In this document: piece by piece, positions 58,150 through 64,000 of the stretch
How positions within the stretch are numbered: position 1 is the stretch's first letter
Layout: every line of letters starts with the position of its first letter
Assembly (NCBI RefSeq): GCF_001984575.1
Contig: NZ_LZNS01000001.1
Span: 3,139,501 to 3,203,500, forward strand
Direction of reading: 5' to 3'
DNA from: Streptomyces sp. MP131-18
GTDB lineage: Bacteria; Actinomycetota; Actinomycetes; Streptomycetales; Streptomycetaceae
Length of the DNA: 64,000 nt
The notes under the pieces: generated by a model
Databases searched by the model: none
Seen by the model: the letters and a program-made list of their open reading frames with translations, nothing else
What the model was told of the DNA's origin: nothing
Position numbers and translations under genes: made by a program

Positions 58150-60687
58150 ATGGAGATGCGTCCCGCGTCCGGAACGAACCCCCACGACCACCGCGCCGTC
58201 GCCGAGACCTGGCCGGTCGTCCGCCGCTACCGCGGCCGGGACCTGGCCCACATCGCCATGCCGGTCGGTGGCGTCGGCACCGGTTGCATCAGCCTGGGCG
58301 GACGTGGACAGCTCCGCGACTGGGAACTGTTCAACCGCCCCGCCAAGGGCTTCACGCCCGACACCTTCTTCGCGCTGCACGTCTCCGACGCCGCACCCGG
58401 CACCCCCGGCACCACCCGGGTGCTGGAGGCGGCCCTGCTGGCGGAGGAGTACGCCGGTGGGCACGGCAGCCGATCCGCCCTGCACGGGCTGCCACGCTTC
58501 CGGCACGGTGAGTTCGCCGCCGCCTACCCCTTCGGGCAGGTCCGCCTGACCGACCCGGAGCTGCCCGTGGAGGCGGTGGTGTCCGCGTACAACCCGCTGA
58601 TCCCCGGGGACGCGGACGCCAGCGGCCTGCCGCTGCTCGTCTACCGCGTCCGGGTGCGCAACACCGGTGGCGCGCCGCTTGAGGTGAGCCTCTGCGGCAG
58701 CCTCCAGCACGTCGCCGGCCGCCGCCCCACCGGCGAAGTGCCGGCGGGCAATCGGTTCGAACTGTCCCGCGACGGCGACGTCACCATGCTCGCCGGCGGT
58801 TGCGGGGAGGCGGTGGCCGAGGATGACGAGGCGCGGGGCAGCCTCGCCCTGGCCGCCGTCGGCACCCCGGTCACCAGCCACCGGCGCACCTGGGCGGATC
58901 GTTCCTGGGGCGACTCGCTGCTCGAGTTCTGGGACGACTTCGCCGACGACGGCCAACTCGACGAGCCCGCCGCTCCGGACGAGGGCGCCCGGGTGCCGAC
59001 CGGTTCGCTGGTCGTGGGCGCGTCGCTGCCGCCGGGCGGCGAGGCGGAGTTCACCTTCCTGATCGCCTGGCACTTCCCCAACCGGCGGGCCTGGACCCAT
59101 CGTCCCGCCCCCGCCCCGGTCCACGGGCACGGCGGTCCTGTGGTCGGCAACCACTACGCCCGGCGGTTCGCCGACGCCGCCGAGGTGGTGCGTCAGGCCG
59201 TCCCGGAGCTGGCCGCCTACGAACGCCGCACCCGCGCCTACGTGGAGACCGTCACCGGCTCCGATCTGCCGGTGTCCGTGCAGGACGCGGTGCTGTCGAA
59301 CGCCGCCGTGCTGAAGTCGCCGACGTGCTTCCGGATCGCCGACGGGACGTTCCTGGCCTGGGAGGGCACCAACGAGAACCACGGAAGCTGCCATGGCAGT
59401 TGCACCCACGTGTGGAACTACCAGTACGCGTTGGAACAGCTCTTCCCCGACCTGGCGTGGACGATGCGGGAGGTCGAGTTCGTCCACTCGCTGGACGAGC
59501 GCGGCATGATGAGCTTCCGCGCCGGACTGCCCCTGGCCACCGAGGGCACCGGCTGGCGGACGGCGGCTGCCGACGGACAGATGGGCGCGCTCGTCCGGCT
59601 GTACCGCACCTGGCAGCTCACCGGCCGGGACGACCTGCTGGCCCGGCACTGGCCGGCCGCGCGCCGGGCGCTGGAGTTCGCCTGGATTCCGCTCGGCTGG
59701 GACGCCGACCGCGACGGCCTCATGGAAGGCTGCCAGCACAGCACCTCGGACGTGGAGTACTACGGGCCCAGCGGCGTCAACCAGTCCTGGTACCTGGCGG
59801 CGCTCGCCGCCTGCGCGCGGATGGCCGAGGCGGTGGGTGACACCGACTTCGCCGCCACCTGCGTGCGGGTCCTGCACAGCGGGGCCGCGAAGACCGACGC
59901 CGAACTGTTCAACGGCGAGTTCTACGAACACCGGGTGCTGCCCGCCGGCTCCGCCGACCGCATCGCCGAGGGACTGCGCATCCGCTACGCCGACGGTGAC
60001 AACCCGGACGTCGGCTCCGACGACCTGATGGACCCCGACCTCCAGATCGGCCCCGGCTGCATGGCCGACCAGCTCGCCGGCCACGCCCTGGCTCTCTCCT
60101 GCGGTCTTGACGACCGGCTGGATCGCGCCCACACCGCGACCGCCCTGGACAGCATCGTCCGGCACAACCACCGCGCGGGGTTCCACGGCCACTTCAACCA
60201 CCTGCGCACCTACGCCCTCGGCGATGAACACGGGCTGCTCAACTGCACCTATCCGCACGGCGGTCGTCCGGAACGCCCCTTCCCGTACTGCAACGAGGTG
60301 TGGACCGGCGTGGAGTACACCGCGGCCGTCGCGCTCGCCGCACACGGTGAGCGGGAACGCGCCGAGCACGTGGTGGCCGACGTTCGCGCCCGCTACTCCG
60401 GGCGCACCCGCAACCCCTTCGACGAGGTCGAGTGCGGGCACCACTACGTCCGTTCCATGGCCTCCTTCGGTCTGGCCCACGCCTGGTCCCGCACGGTGGT
60501 CGACGCGACCGCCCGGACCATCGAACTCGACCCGCTGCCGGGCCGCTGGCCGGTGATCGCCGGGACGCGGCTCGGCGTCGTCGAGGTGACCGCGCAGGCG
60601 GACGGACCGGCCGCGCGCCTCGTCGGCGCCGACGGGCCCGAGCCGTTCACCGTGGTGCTGCGCCCAGGGCCGGCCAGGAGAGGCTGA
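58150..60687 (+). CDS. GH116 family beta-glucosidase / glucosylceramidase (GBA2-like)
   Basis: 845 aa. The N-terminal beta domain begins IAMPVGGVGTGCISLGGRGQ, typical of the family. In the (alpha/alpha) barrel the nucleophile Glu is in FLAWEGTNENHGSC and the probable acid/base Asp in STSDVEYYGPSG. Relatives cleave beta-glucosides, beta-xylosides or glucosylceramide. No signal peptide is seen, so it acts in the cytoplasm on an imported sugar. ATG 58150 has AGGAG seven bases upstream. It leads an operon with a complete sugar importer except the ATPase, which Streptomyces often shares (MsiK). Confidence 0.9.
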   Translation: MEMRPASGTNPHDHRAVAETWPVVRRYRGRDLAHIAMPVGGVGTGCISLGGRGQLRDWELFNRPAKGFTPDTFFALHVSDAAPGTPGTTRVLEAALLAEEYAGGHGSRSALHGLPRFRHGEFAAAYPFGQVRLTDPELPVEAVVSAYNPLIPGDADASGLPLLVYRVRVRNTGGAPLEVSLCGSLQHVAGRRPTGEVPAGNRFELSRDGDVTMLAGGCGEAVAEDDEARGSLALAAVGTPVTSHRRTWADRSWGDSLLEFWDDFADDGQLDEPAAPDEGARVPTGSLVVGASLPPGGEAEFTFLIAWHFPNRRAWTHRPAPAPVHGHGGPVVGNHYARRFADAAEVVRQAVPELAAYERRTRAYVETVTGSDLPVSVQDAVLSNAAVLKSPTCFRIADGTFLAWEGTNENHGSCHGSCTHVWNYQYALEQLFPDLAWTMREVEFVHSLDERGMMSFRAGLPLATEGTGWRTAAADGQMGALVRLYRTWQLTGRDDLLARHWPAARRALEFAWIPLGWDADRDGLMEGCQHSTSDVEYYGPSGVNQSWYLAALAACARMAEAVGDTDFAATCVRVLHSGAAKTDAELFNGEFYEHRVLPAGSADRIAEGLRIRYADGDNPDVGSDDLMDPDLQIGPGCMADQLAGHALALSCGLDDRLDRAHTATALDSIVRHNHRAGFHGHFNHLRTYALGDEHGLLNCTYPHGGRPERPFPYCNEVWTGVEYTAAVALAAHGERERAEHVVADVRARYSGRTRNPFDEVECGHHYVRSMASFGLAHAWSRTVVDATARTIELDPLPGRWPVIAGTRLGVVEVTAQADGPAARLVGADGPEPFTVVLRPGPARRG

Positions 60688-60689
60688 TC

Positions 60690-62024
60690 ATGAGAGGAAG
60701 CGACCTCATGGACCCGCACGGGCCCGCTCACCTTCCGCGGCGCCGGGTGCTGCGCGCCACGGCCGCGGCCGCCGGCTCCCTCCCGCTGGTATCCGCCCTC
60801 ACCTCCTGCATCAATCTGGGAGTCGAGGGCTCGCCGCACGGACCGCTGGACGTGCTCTACCTGGGCGACGCCACCCAGCAGCAGTCGTTCGACCAGCTCT
60901 TCGACGCCTTCCGGGAGGCGCATCCGGACATCGAGTTGGAGGCCCGCGGCATCGCGGCCCCGAACTGGGGCACGTTCGCCAACACGGTCGCCACCCAGAT
61001 CGCCGGGGGAAAGGTGCCCGACGTGGTCCAGGTGGCGACCGAGGGCCAGCGCCTCTTCGCCTCCAAGGGCCTGATGGAACCGCTGGACGACTACATCGCC
61101 AACGACCGCGCGCTGGTCGACGCGTACTTCGCGGATGTCGATCCGCAGTTGCGGACCTGGACCGAAACCTACAGCTCGACCGACGGGAAGACGTACTACA
61201 TACCCGGCGGCTACAACACCGCGGTGCTCTACTGCAACACCGAGGTCTTCGAAGCGGCCGGGGTGGACCTTCCGACCCGGGAGTGGACCTGGGAGGAGTT
61301 CCGCCGGGCGGGTGTCCTGATCAAGGAGCGGACCGGGGCCTTCCTGATCCCGCTCGGCTTCGGCTTCCCGTTCATCGACATCATGCCCTGGCTGCTCACC
61401 AATGGGGCGAGCACCCTCAACAGCACCTGGGACGAGGGCACTTTCGACAGCGAGGGAGCCGTGGAGGCCGCGGCTTTCGTCAAGGGGCTCATCGACGACG
61501 GTCTCTCACCGCAGCCGGGCGGAACGTTCGACGCGGTGGGGCAGCTCCGCAACAACGCGCTGGCCACCCTCGGCGGCGGCCGGTGGCCCACCCTCGACGT
61601 GCGCCGCCTCGACATGCTCGACCGGGTGCGGATCGTGAGCTGGCCGGTCAACGCCGGCCACGGTTCCCCGGTCGGCTGGGACGGCTGGCCCATCCTGAAA
61701 GCCTCCCGGAAGAAGGAGAAGGCCTGGACTTTCCTCACCTGGCTGATGTCGGAGGAGGCGTCCGTCTTCTACGCGAGGAACGGCGGCTCGACGGTCCCCG
61801 CCCGCAACTCGGTCGCCACCGGCGCCCCGTTCCTCGACCAGGCGCCGCCGGGCACCGAGGCCCTGCCCGAGGCCATCACCTACGGCACCCCCATCCCCTC
61901 CCCCGAACGCGGCAGCGAGGTGCAGGACGCCATCAACCAGGGCTGGCAGGCCGCCATCACCGGGACGAAACCCGTGCGCGAGGCCCTTGAATCGGCCAAC
62001 GAAAGGCTGGGAGGGCTGCTGTGA
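60690..62024 (+). CDS. Sugar ABC transporter substrate-binding lipoprotein (family 1)
   Basis: 444 aa. The signal has a Tat-like RRRVLRATAAAAG and a lipobox ending LTSC (Cys about 38). The family 1 domain shows DVLYLGDATQQQSFDQLFDAF, GGKVPDVVQVATEGQRLFA, and the YYIPGGYNTAVLYCNTEVF hinge. It is two bases after the GH116 stop and shares its last bases with the first permease (GTGA). The substrate should be the sugar or glycoside cleaved by the GH116 enzyme. Confidence 0.92.
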   Translation: MRGSDLMDPHGPAHLPRRRVLRATAAAAGSLPLVSALTSCINLGVEGSPHGPLDVLYLGDATQQQSFDQLFDAFREAHPDIELEARGIAAPNWGTFANTVATQIAGGKVPDVVQVATEGQRLFASKGLMEPLDDYIANDRALVDAYFADVDPQLRTWTETYSSTDGKTYYIPGGYNTAVLYCNTEVFEAAGVDLPTREWTWEEFRRAGVLIKERTGAFLIPLGFGFPFIDIMPWLLTNGASTLNSTWDEGTFDSEGAVEAAAFVKGLIDDGLSPQPGGTFDAVGQLRNNALATLGGGRWPTLDVRRLDMLDRVRIVSWPVNAGHGSPVGWDGWPILKASRKKEKAWTFLTWLMSEEASVFYARNGGSTVPARNSVATGAPFLDQAPPGTEALPEAITYGTPIPSPERGSEVQDAINQGWQAAITGTKPVREALESANERLGGLL

Positions 62025-62959
62025 CTGCTGTGACCACACCCGCGACGGAACGCGCCGCCCCCCGCCCCGCCACACCCGCCGGCCGGTCCCGCGGCCAGCG
62101 GGCCGGGTACCTGTTCGTCACCCCGGCGGTGCTGCTCTTCCTCGTCTTCGTCGCCGGCCCGTTCGCGGCGGCCGTGGTCCTGAGCTTCTACTCCTGGGAC
62201 CTGCTCACCCCGGCCGAGTTCAACGGGTTCGGGAACTTCACCGAGATGGTCGGCGACCCGCTGCTCTACCAGGCCCTGGCGAACACCTTCCTGTTCGCCC
62301 TCGCCTCCGTGGTGACCCACGTGGTCGGCGGCCTCCTGCTGGCGCTCGCGGTGAACCGGACCATGAGCCGCGTGCTCTCGTACTTCGTGCGCACCGCGCT
62401 GTTCTTCCCGTTCGTGATCTCCTGGGCCGCGGTCGCACTGCTGTGGAAGTACGTGCTCGACCCGACCTTCGGCGTCGTCACGCACTACGCCGGGGAGGTC
62501 GGGCTTTCCACCCCGGACTGGTTCACCGACCCGGACTGGGCACTGCCGGCGATCATCGGCATCGACCTCTGGCACACCATCGGGTTCACCTTCATCATCA
62601 TGCTCGCCGGCCTCCAGACGGTCCCCTCGCAGTTGATCGAGGCGGCGCGCTGTGACGGGGCGAGCCGGCGGCAGATCCTGTGGTACGTGACGCTCCCCGC
62701 GATGTCACCGACGATCTTCTTCGCCGTCGTGATCACCTTTATCGGGGCGTTCCAGATCTTCGACCCGGTGCAGATCATCACCCCGCAGGGCGGACCGGAC
62801 AACTCCACCCTCACGGTCGTGATGTACCTGTACCAGAAGGGCTTCCAGACGTTCCAGGCCGGCTACGCCTCGGCGGTCTCGCTCCTGGTGTTCGCCGTGA
62901 TGCTGGTGGTCACGCTGGTGCAGTTCTGGGGAGCCAGGAAGTGGGTGCACCACCAGTGA
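62021..62959 (+). CDS. Sugar ABC transporter permease (MalF/UgpA type)
   Basis: 312 aa with six membrane helices and a short basic N-terminus. The EAA loop reads LIEAARCDGASRRQILWYVTLP. It overlaps the binding-protein stop by four bases. It pairs with the following permease to form the channel. Confidence 0.93.
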   Translation: MTAVTTPATERAAPRPATPAGRSRGQRAGYLFVTPAVLLFLVFVAGPFAAAVVLSFYSWDLLTPAEFNGFGNFTEMVGDPLLYQALANTFLFALASVVTHVVGGLLLALAVNRTMSRVLSYFVRTALFFPFVISWAAVALLWKYVLDPTFGVVTHYAGEVGLSTPDWFTDPDWALPAIIGIDLWHTIGFTFIIMLAGLQTVPSQLIEAARCDGASRRQILWYVTLPAMSPTIFFAVVITFIGAFQIFDPVQIITPQGGPDNSTLTVVMYLYQKGFQTFQAGYASAVSLLVFAVMLVVTLVQFWGARKWVHHQ

Positions 62960-63813
62960 GAGCAACCATGAAACCGAACGCGGGCACGGCCGGAAGAAGA
63001 AGAACCGGAAGGCTCCTCGTCGACCTGGCACTCTGGGCGGTCGGCCTGGTGATGGTGGCCCCGCTGATCTGGCTCGTGGTACAGAGCCTGACCGCCGAGG
63101 AGGCGGCGTTCACGCTGCCGCCGGGCTGGGTGCCCGACCCGTTCACCCTCGACAACTTCCAGGAGATCCCGGGGCTCATCCCGTTCGGGCGGATGGCGCT
63201 CAACAGCCTCCAGGTCGCGGTCATTTCAACGGTGGGATCGCTGCTGGTCAGCGTGCTGGCGGCGTACGCGTTCTCGCGGCTGAGCTTCCGCGGCCGAGAC
63301 GGGATCTTCATGATCATGCTGAGCGCACTGATGGTGCCGACCCAGATGACGGTGATCCCGGTCTTCGTGCTGATGCGCAACCTCGGGCTCGTCGACACCC
63401 TGGCGGCGCTCTGGCTGCCGGCGCTGATCAACGTCTTCTCGATCTTCTTCCTGCGGCAGTACTTCAACACCATCCCGCGGGAGTTGGACGAGGCGGCCCG
63501 CATCGACGGCGCCGGCCACCTGTGGATACTCTTCCGGATGATCGTGCCGCTGTCAGGACCGGCCCTGGCGGCGATGACGATCCTCACCTTCGAACTGTCC
63601 TGGAACAACTACTTCGGACCGCTGATCTTCCTCAGCACCCCGGAGAACATGACGCTGCCGATCGGCCTGGTGACGCTCCAGAGCGGGCAGAGCGGCTCCT
63701 CCGTGGTCGTCTTCGCCGCGATCACCGCGGTGGTGGTGCCGGTGCTGGTGGTCTTCCTCTGCTTCCAGCGCAGCTTTGTCGCCAGCATCGCCTCGGCCGG
63801 GCTGAGGGGTTGA
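62956..63813 (+). CDS. Sugar ABC transporter permease (MalG/UgpE type)
   Basis: 285 aa, six helices. The EAA loop reads LDEAARIDGAGHLWILFRMI. GTG 62956 overlaps the stop of the first permease (GTGA), in line with the rest of the operon; ATG 62968 is an alternative. No ATPase gene follows within the window. Confidence 0.92.
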   Translation: MRATMKPNAGTAGRRRTGRLLVDLALWAVGLVMVAPLIWLVVQSLTAEEAAFTLPPGWVPDPFTLDNFQEIPGLIPFGRMALNSLQVAVISTVGSLLVSVLAAYAFSRLSFRGRDGIFMIMLSALMVPTQMTVIPVFVLMRNLGLVDTLAALWLPALINVFSIFFLRQYFNTIPRELDEAARIDGAGHLWILFRMIVPLSGPALAAMTILTFELSWNNYFGPLIFLSTPENMTLPIGLVTLQSGQSGSSVVVFAAITAVVVPVLVVFLCFQRSFVASIASAGLRG

Positions 63814-63817
63814 GCCG

Positions 63818-64000
63818 ATGGCCGGGAGCGGCGCGCCGACAGCGGACGAGATGCTGCTGCGCACCCTGCGGAACGTCTGGCCCGCCCTGCCCGCCCTGCT
63901 GTTCGGCAGCGTGGCGGTGTGCCTCGCCAGTGCGCTGACGGTGCTGCTGGCGCCCGGCATCACCCCCGTCTCGACGTTGCTGGCAGGGCTGTTGGTCGCC
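63818..64000 (+). CDS. Hypothetical membrane protein, 5' part only
   Basis: The first 61 codons are present and run off the window edge. It starts four bases after the second permease stop, so it belongs to the operon. A short polar start (ADEMLLRTLRNVWPA) is followed by two hydrophobic helices split at LAPGITP. DUF624-type proteins occur after sugar permeases and look like this, but the fragment is too short to decide. Confidence 0.6.
   Translation, partial: MAGSGAPTADEMLLRTLRNVWPALPALLFGSVAVCLASALTVLLAPGITPVSTLLAGLLVA

Noticed and set aside
57784..60480. 898-codon minus-strand open frame opposite GH116
   Set aside because: Shadow of a clear GH116 gene; no coding signs.

Overview
The window looks like the chromosome core of a Streptomyces or close relative. 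GC is very high, GTG/TTG starts are common, and the gene order rpoC, rpoB, rplL, rplJ, lipoprotein, rplA, rplK ... nusG, secE, tRNA-Trp, aminotransferase, adenosine deaminase, murB ... MaoC pair, rpmG, tRNA-Met, tRNA-Thr is the one I recall for this genus. All assignments come from reading the sequence and recalling families; no search was run.

Region 1 (1-25.8 kb) is housekeeping. The minus strand carries the transcription/translation operons, with promoters, an L10-type leader with attenuator, and strong hairpins on both sides of rpoB. RpoB has Thr instead of the usual Asn in the rifampicin pocket (E. coli position 518). Two accessory blocks interrupt the order. Two tandem stand-alone condensation/PapA-type acyltransferase genes plus a GNAT gene sit between rplK and nusG. 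A TetR/DHA2 efflux pair with two matching operators sits between murB and the MaoC genes.

Region 2 (25.8-39.8 kb) reads as a sialic-acid scavenging locus: two secreted GH33 sialidases, a five-gene overlapping operon (Tat lipoprotein binding protein, DppB-type permease, permease-ATPase fusion, second ATPase, NanA/DapA-type lyase) and a divergent FCD-type GntR regulator. A 15-bp inverted repeat, GGACRT-N3-ATGTCC, occurs at the regulator/transporter promoter region and at sialidase 1, with a weaker copy at sialidase 2. An NAD(P)-binding protein, a secreted phospholipase D-like protein and an 825-bp stretch with no convincing gene lie among them.

Region 3 (39.9-49.3 kb) has a phosphotransferase gene broken by two frameshifts, then a compact NRPS operon: free carrier protein, free adenylation enzyme, and a C-A-T-reductase protein. 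This equals a split AusA-type dimodular synthetase with reductive release. Hand-read specificity codes suggest a Val-like residue and Pro, hence a dipeptide aldehyde or pyrrolopyrazinone. A membrane-anchored HTH protein, an 18-bp tandem repeat and a DUF4232 lipoprotein follow.

Region 4 (49.3-57.9 kb) holds stress and redox genes: MmyB-type regulator, zinc alcohol dehydrogenase, RibD/DHFR-like reductase, short SDR, catalase, AlkZ-like glycosylase, a decayed aldo/keto reductase, a VOC protein and a divergent WYL regulator. Region 5 (58-64 kb) is a GH116 beta-glucosidase/ glucosylceramidase gene leading a sugar ABC importer operon behind two LacI-type operators; the last gene runs off the window.
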